A stretch of DNA of 64,000 nucleotides, from contig OV050030.1 of assembly GCA_920105625.2 (NCBI GenBank), positions 170,621,315-170,685,314 on the forward strand. Reading direction: 5' to 3'. The DNA is from Clusia tigrina (Eukaryota > Arthropoda > Insecta > Diptera > Clusiidae). The first letter of the stretch is position 1; each line of letters begins with the position of its first letter. A program made the translations under genes and the position numbers. The notes beneath the pieces are model-generated. The model did not search any database. It was given only the letters and a program-made list of their open reading frames with translations, and had not been told where the DNA came from. This document shows, piece by piece, positions 47,128 to 63,130 of this stretch.

Positions 47128-48754
47128 AGACATGTGTTAGCAGTGTTTTACAAGTGTAAACACAAAAATAACAACGTAAACATGTACGTGTGTGTATCAA
47201 ATAACACACACAGCTCCGATTTTCAAAGTCAAGGCCAGCAGAAGTGTGCCAATTAAACTCGAGCAAGTAAAGTTGACGCAATAAAAATGTGCTTATTATG
47301 CACTATGGCCGAACGAAGCACAGTAGGGAAAAATATTTTTTAAATATTAAATTATAAATATTGCACGTATTTAAAAAATAAAATAAAATAGTATGACAGT
47401 CGTGGGTAAGTAATATAAAACTTAACTTCAAATATGTACATACATACATACGGCGGTTAATGAAATGAAAGCAGTAGCGCCGGCACCGTTGGTGAAGTAA
47501 ATATATATGTATGTAACTGTATAATATACAGAATGAATGTACGAGGGAATATTTAAAGAAGTAAGTATTCTAGTTATAGGAATGGGTATGGCCATATAAG
47601 TAAGTATGTAGGGACATATGATTAGGAATTGGGAATTTGCAGATACTGCAGTAGGCTATATGTAGATATACTCGTACATAGGTTTTAACTGTTAATTGAT
47701 TAGGAAATTAGCGTATGGAAATTTGAATAAATGTACATGTTGGGGTATAAAAAAAAAAGTATAGGTTGATTGGGAAAATAAGCAATTAATTCTAGGTAAT
47801 TTAAAGCGCCTTGAATGTATGTATGTATTCATATACGGGCTAATTACAGGATGGAAAATAGAATCGTTAATGGATGTATACATATCAGGCTAGAAGTAAA
47901 TTTAAATAAAAAGTAATTGTATGCGATGAAAGGTATGGTCATGCAATGGACAAAGTTTTGACACAAACGGGTTTATCTTAAATATTCTGGTTTTTGTCGG
48001 AGGGCCAATGAATTGGTTCAAAGTTGAAATGAGTGATAACTCACGTGTTGAAAAAGAGCACGAAAAATTAATCAGAGCAAAACTGATGCCCTATATGGCT
48101 ATGAAAACGCATAGTCCAGTCCTCTTTTCCTCCAGGATACGGTAGCGAATCCGATAATGTGAGGGGAGAAGACGAGTGGATGGCAAATTGAATGATATAG
48201 CATTCAATTATAAAAAAAGCATGTTGTAGAAATATTGTTTTTTGGAATAGCTTATGTTTAAGCAAAGTTATAAATTAAAAATTAATATTCTGTGCAAAGT
48301 TCACATTAGAATCAAAAGTAGTTTAGAAAATAATTAGAGTTACAAAAATTAATTATTTAAAATATAAATTTGTAATAAAAAAAAACAAAAATCATACTAA
48401 ATTGGAAAATTATACCCAAGAGTATATATAGTACATATAGTGTATTTATTTAAATGTTATATAATTTTTAAATTCCTGTATTAAGTTGACTGAAATGTTC
48501 GGCAAAAATTAAACATAGAAGAAATATCAAACTAAAATGTATACTAGAAGATTAAGAAACTTATTATAGGTGTTCTCTATATAGCTCTGATGATGTGAAG
48601 CGAAGCAGGAAGTTCCGGGAACAGCGGATATCGGAAGGCGGTGCGGACTAAAAGACCAACGTAGTATTCGGAAAGATGCGTTTTTGAAAAACAAAGATTT
48701 TTGGCAGTTATCTAAGGTTTGTGACCCCAAAGATGCCAACATATTAGATTGGGG
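47128..48754 (+). other. G3 region after pol, no clear gene
   Basis: 1.6 kb of AT-rich DNA at the position of env in related elements. Only short, unconvincing ORFs are seen. Confidence 0.5.
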
Positions 48755-49231
48755 ATGAATGGCGACGGATGTAATTTTAATTTTGCGAAACGGCATATGG
48801 CCGCAGCATTTGAATGCGTTGTGGATAAGTTATTGACAAGCAACGAAAAAAGAACAAGTTTCCTTGCGGAGTCATGTTTTGAATTGGACAATTATAGTAC
48901 AATGTCCACCAAGTGTATCACAATCTCAACAGAATCGATTTTGGAGAAGTTGAAGATGGGTAAAAGCTTAAGGTGGGTGACTGAAACCACCACCAAATAT
49001 AATAAGCAGAGGAAATTTGGCTCACGGAAGTTAATTGCTTCATTGAAGTGTATGTCCAATCTAGAGTATGAACATATGGAATATGATTTACATAGGAAAT
49101 ATGATTTAATACAAGAGGACACAGAGACTGGTTACCGATCAGAGTACACAAATAACGTCATTAAATGTGTGTCTCAGAGAAATACCGATTGTCTCCACAT
49201 CAAAGCCAAACGATGTCAAATACCATTATGA
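48755..49231 (+). CDS. Cysteine-containing 159-codon ORF at the env position of G3
   Basis: The ATG at 48755 starts a 158-residue protein that I do not recognise. It has about eight cysteines (for example AFECVVDK, SFLAESCFEL, ASLKCMSN, IKCVSQRNTDC) and many charged residues, but no signal peptide or membrane segment. The position between pol and the 3' LTR is where errantiviruses encode their envelope protein, so it may be an envelope remnant or an unrelated accessory ORF. No furin-like site or fusion peptide was seen. A short hydrophobic reading at about 49555-49670 (ILSIGLIVLSLVVENC) lies in a separate short ORF beyond stops. Confidence 0.35.
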   Translation: MNGDGCNFNFAKRHMAAAFECVVDKLLTSNEKRTSFLAESCFELDNYSTMSTKCITISTESILEKLKMGKSLRWVTETTTKYNKQRKFGSRKLIASLKCMSNLEYEHMEYDLHRKYDLIQEDTETGYRSEYTNNVIKCVSQRNTDCLHIKAKRCQIPL

Positions 49232-49669
49232 AGAAGCTCAAGAGAAACACTTCCACCATAAAACGCATTGCTGCAAAGGAAGAAGGTGTATTGTAATCTC
49301 TCATGTATTCCAAATGGTTTTTTTTACAAGTTGAATACTATAAGCAGAGGCAGTACCACTTACAGCCGTGGGGCACACTACATAAATGGATAGAAGAAGG
49401 CCACTAAAAGCAAAGTTTTAATGGCAAACCAGATCGCCAACCTATAACATCTTTGTACGTACTGATCCAGAAAGAAGGGAGGGGTATGCAGAGTTCATCG
49501 AGGGATTTCACTCCGTCAACCGCAGCCGGATCAGCAGTTAGCAGAAGTATAACGTGATATTTTAGATATAAATATCATATTAGAATATAAGATCTTAAGT
49601 ATAGGATTAATTGTATTATCGCTAGTTGTTGAAAATTGTATATATGCCAGTGAGAAAAGAGTCGATGAA

Positions 49670-49880
49670 AGACCAAATATAAAAAGGGGAATATAAAAAA
49701 AAAGATAGAAATAAAAGAACAGAATAAAACAAAGAAAAATAAAGGAGAAAAAAAAGATAGAAATAAAGAAACAAAATAAAACAAAAGAGGAAAAAAGAAA
49801 AGAACACAAAAGTAAAAAGAAAATAATACAACAATTGAACCCAAATAAGGCGAATTTGAAAAAAGAAAAAAACTATACAT
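49670..49880 (+). repeat. Purine-rich strand-biased tract in G3
   Basis: About 200 bases almost free of pyrimidines apart from scattered T and C. It includes a roughly 50-base unit present twice (AAAAAAGATAGAAATAAA at about 49702 and 49750). The opposite strand gives hydrophobic Phe/Leu-rich ORFs that are compositional artefacts. Confidence 0.6.
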
Positions 49881-49981
49881 ATGTACTATAGGTTTAAGAA
49901 AATGCACAGATAGTTTAAAGTGCAGAAAAGAGAAAAATACTGTAAGATTCATTAGAAGTTAGTTGCACTAACTTCTTTTAG

Positions 49982-49995
49982 AAAGAGGGGAGGGA
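49982..49995 (+). promoter_or_regulatory. G3 polypurine tract
   Basis: AAAGAGGGGAGGGA directly before the 3' LTR, the expected plus-strand primer. Confidence 0.85.
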
Positions 49996-50509
49996 TGTTG
50001 TGAGCTAGAATCAAGCTGCCTGCGCGTAGTGTCTCACATCATCGACTCCTAACAGATGCCACACATTCTGTGTGATTAGCATGTGTTAAAGTTACTTAAG
50101 AAAGCACATATTTTTAGGGTGCGAGTACTTAGAATTAATATTACCTATGTAATATTTATTATGTAAACTTTTAGGGTGCTACAGTTTTGCAGTCGAGCCA
50201 CCGAAGGGCATTCAAAGTTAGAATGCACCATCAACATTTCAGATTGGCGTAGGTCAGTGGGCTTGACCAACTGACACCAATTAACAGGTGCGAAACTGGA
50301 ACACCAGAAAGGTCAGTTTTTGTATTGTAATTATGAATTGTAAATAGTATGTAAGAGTTAGTATTCTAAGTAATAAAGGCTTGTGATTTTAAAAACTAAA
50401 AGTGTAATGTAGTGATTTTTACAAAAAGTGAAAGTGCTGATAAAGGCTTTTCAGATACACGCGCGCAGCAGAAGGACGTCCCCCGTCAAACAAGGACAAT
50501 ACCCCAACA
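49996..50509 (+). repeat. G3 3' LTR
   Basis: 514 bases, TGTTGTGAG...CCCCAACA. It carries nine extra bases (AAAGTGCTG type) at about 50428 relative to the 5' LTR. Its R-U5 end is followed in frame by the G1 RNase H-integrase ORF, so a transcript starting in this LTR would run into G1 pol. Confidence 0.93.
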
Positions 50510-50513
50510 AGGC
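50510..50513 (+). repeat. Right target-site duplication of G3
   Basis: Second AGGC; G1 pol resumes here. Confidence 0.88.
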
Positions 50514-52262
50514 GCATCAAAGTCTAAAAACACTTCGATTGTCCTCGATGCGGATGCATTAGACGCCTTTCGGCGTGTGAGGGCAGCACTTGCATCAGAG
50601 GATGTTTTGCTTCTCTATCCGGATTTCGGAAAACCATTCGATCTAACCACGGATGCTTCATCCCATGCCTTAGGGGCTGTACTATCGCAGGGAGGTCGGC
50701 CCATTACCATGATCTCGCGCACTCTCTCCGATACAGAGGAGCACTATGCAACTAATGAGCGAGAGCTGCTTGCAATTGTTTGGTCATTGCAGAAGCTGAG
50801 AAACTACCTATACGGAGTCAAGAACCTAAATATTTTTACAGCCCATCAACCCCTTACATTCGCTCTCTCGGACAGAAATATTAACTCGAAGATGAAACGA
50901 TGGCGATCCTTCATTGAGGAGTTCGCCCCGAGGTTCCATTACAAGCCAGGAAGACTCAATGTTGTCGCGGACGCGCTTTCACGACAGCACATAAATGCAA
51001 TAAGGAAGAAACCTAAGCAACGTGAAACCAATATAAGCGCTGAAAAGTCGCTGGGATCTCCTATACCGACTGTGGATAACCCCGTCAATTCCTTCAGAAA
51101 TCAGCTTATCCTCCAAGCTGGCGAGAAGTCGAAGAAAACTTTTTCCATAGTATTCCAGAAACAGCTCAGGCACGTCCTAACTTATGCCTCACCTTCGGAC
51201 TTGCCCCAGCTGCTGAACGAGTCCGTTAACGTCAATGTTGTGAATGGAATATATTGCGATCGAGTTACATTGCAATATTTGGAGGACACCTTGCCGGATC
51301 TCTTCCCATCCGTGAAGTTCCGATTCAGTGAGAGAAGGGTAAAGGATATCACCAACCCAAGTGAGCAACAAGAAATCCTAGCCAGAGAGCACAACAGAGC
51401 CCATCGTTCGCCGAATGAAACTACACGTCAGGTGTTGCGGATGGCATATTTCCCCGGTGTCCGTAAACAATTCAAGCAGCTGGCATCTGCCTGCCGCATA
51501 TGTCAGGAAGGCAAGTACAATCGACACTCACACGCAACCCAAATAAGCAAAACCCCTATTCCCACGCATCCGGGCGAAATTTTGCATCTGGATATCTATT
51601 CCACGGCAGGTCACCACTTCCTCACATGCCTGGACAAGTTCTCCAAGTTTGCCATTGTAAAACCCATAAGATCTAGAAGTATAGTGGACCTCAAAGGACC
51701 CCTACTGGAAACCCTCAATGTCTTTAAGGACACACGTACTGTGGTATGCGACAACGAAAAATCGCTGACTTCTAACACTATAAGGTCACTGCTACAAAAT
51801 CAGTTCGATGCTAGCGTTCATGCAGTTCCGCCCCTTCACAGCACATCTAATGGACAGGTGGAACGCTTCCACAGCACATTGACGGAGATTTCAAGATGTC
51901 TCAAAGCAGCGGACTATTCCTCGGATATAGGGGAGCTAGTTTTGTTAGCGGTATCCAGGTATAACCGCACAATCCACTCTGTTACTAATCAGAGACCTGT
52001 CGACATACTTCATTCTATTTCCGAGGTAATGAGAAGCGAGGTGGAAGCCAGATTACGAGTTACCCAACAAACTAAACTCTAATATTTCAACCGGCTGCGA
52101 AAAACGAAATTTTTCAAAACAGGAGACAAGGTATTTGTTAAGGCAAATAAAAGGCTTGGAAACAAACTATCAAAAGTTTACAACCAGAAGACTGTAGGCG
52201 CAGACCTCGGATCGAGTATCCTGGTGGATGGCCGAGTAGTCCACAAAGACAACCTACGTTAG
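50510..52262 (+). pseudogene. pol: G1 pol (unit 2), 3' half: RNase H and integrase
   Basis: Open from the G3 LTR to the TAA at 52079-52081: RNase H (DLTTDASSHALGAVL, NVVADALSRQ) and integrase (HNRAHRSPNETTRQ, CRICQEGKYNRH, HLDIYST, VCDNEKS, SNGQVERFHST). The tail follows to 52262 in the same frame after the stop. DALSRQ is preceded by NVVA here and by NVVV in unit 1. The shared TAA shows that the stop is older than the duplication, or that it is the natural end of a shorter integrase. Confidence 0.88.
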
Positions 52263-52675
52263 GGCATATTTTCTTAAACTTCCCTTACAAGCACTCTTAC
52301 CAGCAGCAACTCGAATCACCTCATTCAATTCATATGGGCAATACATCGATTAAATTTATAACGTTTATGATATTAAAGTTGAACAATAAATTTTTTTTTA
52401 AAAAGGAAGTGTTTCTCATTTGAAACTGCTTAAAGCTTGAAATGTTCTTTTTGTTTCCCTGGTCGTCTCCAGCTATTGTCCATTCTTAAAAACTCTAGAG
52501 GGTCGGGGCGTGATGGGTCCTGCTTTGTTGCCGTGATTTTGGTCGTCACACGTGACCAATTTTAGAAAGAGAGAGAAGGAAAACTTTGGATATTTTCAAT
52601 CATATCAGAATACGTGGTAGTGCCCGAAGGCGGGACGCCCGTCAGCCGAGGACGGCTGATCTTAAGGGGGGGAGG
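52263..52675 (+). other. G1 3' UTR and polypurine tract (unit 2)
   Basis: As in unit 1, no env. Ends with the purine run AAGGGGGGGAGG (52664-52675). Confidence 0.8.
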
Positions 52676-53347
52676 AGTTAGCAATATACGCGTTGCATGT
52701 CATTGGCGCCGTGCGCTTGCGCAGCGGTGCAAAGCATTGCACGAAATACGCTGCAACAGCGTCTGCTGCCATCCGCTGTGCAGGGTCACGGTAGACGGTG
52801 CTGGTTCTCGGTGCGTGGGAAAACACAAGACTAAGAGCATTGGCGCCATGCGCTAGCGCAGCGGTGCAAAGCATTGTACGAAATGTGCTGCAACAGGGTC
52901 TGCTGCCATCCGCTGCCATCAGCTGCGCAAGGGCACGATAGACGGTGCTGGTTCTCGGTACGCGAGAAAACATACGAAAAGAGCATTGGCGCCATGCGCT
53001 TGCGCAGCAGTACAAAGCATTGTACAAAATGCGCGGCACAGCCGCTACGCGTAGATACGGTAGACGGTGATGGTTCTCGGTGCCGGAGGAATTGGCGAGA
53101 CATGTGTTGTATGTCGGTGCCGCCAAGCCCAGCCATGAAACGCTGTCGCGCAATGCCGCCTCAAAGCGCAGTTACCATGCGATTGTCGGCGGCGAAAAGG
53201 TATAGAAAGAACCCGAGTATGAGAGCTCGCATCTTTTGATAGACTAGAGCTCGAACGAGAAGGACGATTAAAATAATAAAATATTGAAATAAAAATTAAA
53301 TATATATATTTCTATTATTAAAAGATTTTGCTCAGGTGAGTATTTAA

Positions 53348-53349
<2 letters not shown>
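52676..53349 (+). repeat. G1 3' LTR (unit 2)
   Basis: 674 bases, closer to the 3' LTR of unit 1 than to either 5' LTR. The TATA region reads TATAGAAAG. Confidence 0.92.

Positions 53350-53434
<85 letters not shown>
53350..53434. repeat. (TA)n microsatellite, empty site for G2
   Basis: 85 bases of TA joining the G1 3' LTR directly to the TGTTATG block. In unit 1 the same array is split by G2. Confidence 0.95.
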
Positions 53435-53438
<4 letters not shown>

Positions 53439-55350
53439 ATGTTTGACAAAACAGCGAGTAATTTCGCCTCCAAATTTTACAGGGCGTTATTATTGTCGTA
53501 CTTGTGTTTTATTTATTGGTTGATTTCCTCGTTCTTCGCCCAAATTATAACAGATCGGTCCCAGGTCGGTAGTGGGTCACAATTTACCAAATGGACAAGA
53601 TTTCCTTTCTATTGTCGTTTGTTGAGAAGGTAACATCCTCTTCTGTTTGGAATGTTCACCTTGGGAATTTATATTCCCTTCGTTTTTGGTTCCTTGTAGT
53701 TCCACTATCGTTTTCTATATTCATCTATGGCGAGGGGTTGTCGTCTTTGCTTGGATGTTGTTTGCTTCCTACAGTCACTAGCCTGCTTTGCGCTTCCTGG
53801 CATCTTTGTAATTAAATTTTCCGCAGGCTACCCTATATTCGGCTGAATATTTCTGTGGATCGGTATGCTGCTTTTTCGCTGTATATCGTTAGACCTTTTT
53901 TCATTAGGCTCAGGCTTATCCTGAGCTCTTTATTTTAAGCTTGCAGAATGCCATATAGTGTTTTAATTTTTATTTTTCTACCTACTCCTTTAATTTAGCT
54001 GGAGCTGGTAGAATTTCCATGTAGTGAAAAATTTGTTTGCTTTCTAGAATAGATTGATCGCTTTAGTAAGTTCGCGATCGAATCCACTTTATTATTAATT
54101 TATTCATTCATAAATAGGGAATAAATGCTAGCTGTATCATCATTAATCCCCATATAGTTTAAGACTAATGCTTATGCATATATTTCCATATATGTATTGA
54201 TTTCTATTGCTTGTTTGATATATATTTTTTTATGAATGTTGTTGTCTATATGTAAATATGTATGTTGCTGTGTCAGCATATGAGTAAGCGGTGAGGATTG
54301 CCTCTCTGGGCATAGTTTATGTGATTGTATATGTTTGTATATCGTCTGCAAGCATAAGCGCATACACACTTCGCTGACGACTTGTATTTAGCCCCAGCCC
54401 ACACCCTGTGGTCCAGAAGCAAGGACCATCAAGCGCCTTTGCATGATGATAGGGCAATCTCTCGATACCGTAAATACCACATCATCACCATAAGACACGA
54501 TTTTGACCCCTCTTATGTTCACCCTGAGCAGGATACTACTTATTACGCATATTCAGAGAAGAGGTAAAAGAACCCCGCCCTGAGCGGTACCCCTACTGGC
54601 GTGTTTAAAAATGTCATAGTTCCCCTGAATCGCTCTGATTACCCTGGTCGTCAGCATAAAAGTGATAATATACTCACCAGTTCTTCATGATAACTACCTT
54701 ATTCTATGCTAGTAATGTCACTTCTAGGACTCCTTCTCATCTACTAAAGCCCCTCACCCTGGCAATTGTGAAAGTGGGAGTGATGCCTTTGTTACAAGCT
54801 AATAGGTAATTACTAATAATAAAATCGAATGATTGAATGTCTTGCATCGGCAACGCAACCGAAAATCAGTGGATTGTGGTTTATTTGGATAAGTTTTTGA
54901 ACCTCCTACGACGGATCTTGGTCCTTATGAAATCATCAATGCTAAAGGTAACGGACGTTACGATGTGAAAAAAGCCGCAAGCGTGGAAGGGCCAATCGTC
55001 ACCAGAACGAATGTGGATAATATGAAATTATGGAAATACGTAACTGAGAACGAAGAGCTAATTTCATCTGAGACAGATGATGATGATCAGGAGGGCCGAG
55101 TGTCACCCTCAAGTATGCAGACAGCATATGGTACGATAATGAAGTGGCGAAATCGAAGCGAGTTGGTATGGCTTTTTTTATAAAAGAGAGTCAGTCGTTG
55201 AGAGTCGTTGAAAGTCGTCAGTTGATTAAGTTGTAAAGTTGTACAGCCGTTTTCATATTCAGTTGTTCTATCAATATTTCCTTCGGGATTTAAATTTAAT
55301 AAAGAATATCATAATTATATCACCACAGTTTGATTATTTATTTACATATA
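53435..55350. other. Unidentified 1.9-kb block with LTR-like right end (unit 2)
   Basis: Copy of 24871-26784 with scattered substitutions and small indels. The same TATAAAA, TCAGT and AATAAA elements lie near 55179-55305. Short ORFs at 54382-54567 and 54965-55183 are conserved with unit 1. No protein family was recognised. Confidence 0.45.
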
Positions 55351-59075
<3,725 letters not shown>

Positions 59076-59082
59076 AACACTT

Positions 59083-60045
59083 CGCACCAGCAATGTTTCA
59101 GAGAGCACTGGATGGAAGTTGCTGGCTACGACATGGAGCCACACGCATTTGCCTATCTTGATGACATCATTGTCACAGGGAGAGATCTAGAGGAGCACTT
59201 GCAGGAAGTTTTCCGAAGGTTGAGGCAGGCAAACTTAAAACTAAACCTAAAGAAGTGTGCATTCTTTCGGAAGGAGCTGAATTATCTTGGACACGTGGTC
59301 AGCGAGAATGGCATACATACCGACCCAGGTAAAATCGCGGCGATACGGAAGTTGCAAGTACCCGAGAACGTACGATAGCTACGCCGCTGCTTGGACATCG
59401 TATCGTGGTGCCGCCATTTTGTACCAGACTTTTCCAAAACAGTAACGGCGCAAAACATTTCCGATGGGGTACCGAGCAACAGAAGGCCTATGGATTATTG
59501 AAAAAAGGATTAATGGAAGCTCCGATCCTTGCCTGCCCAGACTTTAGTCAAAAGTTTACGCTCCAGACCGACGCCAGTTACTACGGGATATCGAGGCGGC
59601 TGAGCAAGTGAAAGCAAACGCTGGCAGACACCTGAATGGAGCAGAACTAAACTACTCCCCAACTGAGAAGGTGTGTCTAGCCGTAATATGGGGCATCCGG
59701 AAAATGCGCCCGTATCTGTAAGGCTACCACTTCACAGTGATCTCCGACTACCTATCGCTGAAGTGGCTAAATTCCATAGAGAGCCCTTCAGGACGTATAT
59801 CACGGTTGGCACTAGAACTTCAGCAAAATTCATTTGAGGTACAGTATCGCAAGGGAAAACTATATGTACTAGAAGTCGCATTATCAAGGCAAGAGGTCAA
59901 AGCTGCATGCAATATCACAGTGCAAGACCAGGCTGATCAAAATTGTAAGTTGTGACTCAAGCGGAAAGGAGAAGTACTTGCCAACCCGGCTAAATTTTCC
60001 GACTTCACCTTGGAAAACGGGCAGCTGTATCGCCATATACGGTGA
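59083..60045 (+). pseudogene. G4: Ty3/gypsy pol relic (RT and RNase H)
   Basis: Begins mid-RT directly after J4 (APAMFQRALD), with the catalytic YLDD in FAYLDDIIVTGRDLEEHL (about 59152) and KKCAFFRKELNYLGHVVSE. A TAG near 59378 and several frameshifts follow. RNase H blocks are [11 protein letters not shown] (about 59570), [27 protein letters not shown] and SGRISRLALELQ (59737-59955). Protease, the RT start, integrase and LTRs are missing. Its right end meets G5 head-on at about 60045. Confidence 0.75.
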
Positions 60046-62590
60046 ATACGATTGTGCGCGTTCCTTCAAACAGATTGAGGAGCTCCATCAAGGGTCCCTT
60101 GATGTCGACGATTGACCTATATTTTAGCGGTTTGGCCGTGGCGAATTTGGAGAATTTATCAATGCATGTGAGGAAGTGTCAGCCAGCTGTGAAGTAAAAG
60201 TAAACGTGCAGTATTCCTCCCGGGTAGAGGCGTTGACCCTATTATCAAGCGTATAGACCGTCTGTTGTATTTGGCTTCTCTGCAGATTTTACAATAGGAA
60301 CAAATATGACGACGACAGGACCTGGGTAGTATTTTCCTTACTAGATCGGTGTGCCCTGTTGTGTTAATTGACCAGGATTTCCTCTTGCTCGTCGGGACTA
60401 GTTACGTCTTTCACCATTCTATTGCAGGCGAGGAACTTACTGGATAGGAACAAATTTAGTAGTACGTCGCGCAGGAATTGCATCACAGACTCATCGTAGT
60501 GTATGCCATTTGCAGCGTTAACGCTCACGCACTCATTCAGTGAAGCTGGAAGATCAGCTCCGGAGAAGTATGTGATATCGTGCCTAAATTATTGTCTGAA
60601 AAGAATAGAATAGGGCTTCTTTGCAAATTTTACTTTGCGGATCACAAGTTAATTGGTAAACAGCTAACAGGATTGGAGGTAGGTATTATATGGGAACCAT
60701 ATTCGTTACTATCATGCGGATTCTCCTCTGGATCAGCTAACAATGAATTAATAAATTGGCGTTAGAGGGTATTGGCGAAAACATTGAGTCTCAAAGGTTT
60801 GAAACTTTGGGGAGTATTTTTCGATGAATACTCGCCATCGCTTCAGCTTCGAGTTGACATTTTTGTCCGTCTTGGAAAATATTGGTGGTTGATGATCGGT
60901 GAAGATGCTAAGGCTTGTCACTCCGTACAAGTAGTTACGGAATTTCAGCAATGCCCACACAATAGCGAGAAGCTCCCGCTCATTCGTAGCATAGTTCTCC
61001 TCTGTGGCGTAGAGGGTCATCGAGATCATAGTAATGAGCCGGCCGATTTGAGATAGCACCGCACCAAGCGAGTGCGAGGAAGCGTCTTTGGACAGATCGA
61101 AAGGGTTATTAAAGTAGGGGTACAAGAGCAGAACATCCTCTGAGGCAAGAATGGCGTTGACCTTCTTGAATGCCGCTATTGCCTCCTCATCAAAGTTGAT
61201 GATAATGTTTTTCTAGCGGGATGAAATTACATGAACATTCTCCCCCAGAAGGTAAGCGGTGAGGGGTTTGGTAATCCGAGCGAAGTCGAGAATGAACCCT
61301 ATTTAATAGCTTGCCCGATGAATGTCAGAAGCTCCTAAGGATTTTGGGCTGCTCGAAGTTCACTATATCTCTAACCTTATTTGGGCAGATCTTGATGCCT
61401 CGTTGGGACACCACGAAATCGAGGATTTCCACTTGTTTGCGATAGAATATAGATTTCTCCCTACTTACCCGCATGTTTGACTAGTACAACTTTTCCAAGC
61501 CCGATCGCGTATCCTGTAGATGACTTCTGGCGTCAGGAGCAAATATTATCATTTCCTACATGTAGACGTAACATCATCACATCATCTATGGCGCATAGGA
61601 AAATACTCGGCGCATTCTTAAGTCCAATAGGCAATCGGCAAAACTGGAATTTGCCGTTGTTAATCGAGAACGCCGTTTTCTCCCGATCCTTTTCTGCTAA
61701 GTCTAGCTGCTAAAAACCGTTCTTCAGATCAATGGTAGAGAATAATGAAGATTTGCCGAGGTTGGACAGGATGAGTGATGTGTCTGGAATAGGGTACAGG
61801 TCGATAATAGTTTTGTCGTAAAATTTTTGAAAGTCGAGCATAATGAGTAGCTTTCTCTGGTCATTCTCATCCAATCCTTTCTTTGGTACCATCCAAAGCG
61901 GATTATTGTAGGGGGACCGCAACGGTCTGATTATCCCGTTTTAAACATCTGATCGATTTCCTTCTTAACGTAGGCGGTAGCGGATATGGGGTATGGATAA
62001 GACCGGGCAAAACCGAGCTCTTAGTCGATGGTTCGAATCGTGGCCAAAATATGGGTATTAAATTACTATCCCTCCTCTGGATCAGCGAACACTCTGCTTC
62101 TATCTTCCATTATGCCCCTATAATCCTCTACTATTTCCGATGGTATACCCTCATTTTCTTGTGGTTCCTTATCCACTGCATCAGTGTGATTCACCTCATG
62201 GCATAGGAGTTAAGAGAGGAGTTCAGTCACTCGGGGATTAATGAGGGACCCTTTCTCCAAATCGAGTTGAGCGCGTACGTCTGCAAGGAAGTCAAATCCT
62301 AAAATGTCATCAAAGGAATCTAAGCATGACAGGAGGAAAAATGTGGAAGTATGCACTAGTATATTAATGATACAATTCGATATTATTTTTCTGACCCCGT
62401 TTACAGTTCGCACCACCAACTCCCTATCCATTGGAATTATCCCTCTGAGGGCATCATTGCACCTGATGTAGTTCTTGGCGTCGCCAGTGTTCGCCAAGAG
62501 TCGGAGTGCTTCCTTGCCTAACTTTACCTTGACAAAGGATAGGAGGGGCCTCCCACCTCTAAAAAATGTATCTCGTCGACAGCTTCGCAC
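60046..62590 (-). pseudogene. G5 pol relic
   Basis: Protease at 62590-62210 has LLANTGDAKNYI where G1 has LVDTGSAKNYI, so the catalytic Asp is replaced by Asn. RT: NNPLWMVPKKGLDENDQRKL and FSTIDLKNGF (61922-61710), then fragments including a YMDDV-like reading near 61580. RNase H: DLSKDASSHSLGAVLSQIG and TNERELLAIVWALLKFRNYL (61125-60748). Integrase finger: CKICREAKYNR (about 60290). Integrase core part: FLTCIDKFSKFATAKPLKYR (about 60170). Many stops and frame changes. Confidence 0.75.
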
Positions 62591-62775
62591 AGCTTCTCAT
62601 CGTTGACTCTTTGAAACTGGGCTCTGTTATCTGCTTTCTTATTGCGCCGACGGCTTTGCTCGCGAGATAAGGGCGGCGATTCGTTGTCAGGACCTTGTTC
62701 TACTTCCAGAAGTTGATCCTTTGGTATTTGGGTACCTGCGAGGAGTCGCCAGGAGGGGAGGCGATTTATTAACAA
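62524..62775 (-). pseudogene. G5 gag tail
   Basis: The last residues (DEIHFLEVGGPSYPLSR) align with the end of G1 Gag (DEVNFLGMGGHSSHTIK). The capsid is missing: the leader-type sequence begins within about 110 bases. A slippery heptamer TTTTTTA is present (62566-62560 on this strand). Confidence 0.65.
62541..62566 (-). promoter_or_regulatory. G5 frameshift signal, counterpart of the G1 signal
   Basis: Read on the minus strand, CAT TTT TTA is followed after a short spacer by GTGGGAGG and, after two bases, CCTCCTAT, which pair with one G-U. The heptamer and stem are thus retained although the surrounding protein has diverged. Confidence 0.6.
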
Positions 62776-62879
62776 TAGCGTTATCGCTTATTAAAACTAA
62801 AAATTTCAAATTATATTAGATGGCTGACATTAATGTCCCCATTCCAATATGAGTATTTTTTTTTATTGATTTTAATGAC

Positions 62880-63130
62880 ACACCGTCTTTTTCGGTTGCA
62901 CTGCCTTATTTATATTTTAATTTATTTTTACATTTAGTAGTACTACCGGTTAAGGTAGTTAGCGCACCGCCTTTTTCGGTGGCGCTGCTCCCCTTTAATT
63001 TTATCAAACTACCACTTAAGGCAGATAGCATACCGCCTTTGCGGATGCACTATATATTTTTTATTAATTATTTTTATTCACTATTTTTTACTAGTCTTTT
63101 CAACCTGAAGGGTCCCGTAGGAGTCGCAGA
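62880..63130 (-). repeat. G1-type leader repeats in G5
   Basis: Inverted copies of the G1 5' UTR phrases: three blocks of the ACCG-(C/T)CTTTTTCGG type (62883, 62968, and a decayed one at about 63030), and GGGTCCCGTAGGAGTCGCAG at 63111-63130. Confidence 0.7.

Larger units (their letters stand above)
39655..50509 (+). mobile_element. G3: 17.6/297-like LTR element nested in G1 pol
   Basis: A 10.9-kb insertion with LTRs of 505 and 514 bases (TGTTGTGAG...CCCCAACA), a tRNA-Ser type primer site, a 1.1-kb leader, gag, pol, and a long 2.9-kb region between pol and the 3' LTR where env would sit. The LTRs differ by about three substitutions and one 9-bp indel by eye, so it is young. Gag has two in-frame stops and integrase has two. 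Confidence 0.93.

Noticed and set aside
49531..49952. Phe/Leu-rich hydrophobic ORFs antisense in G3 that look like membrane proteins
   Set aside because: They are translations of the purine-rich tract read on the other strand.
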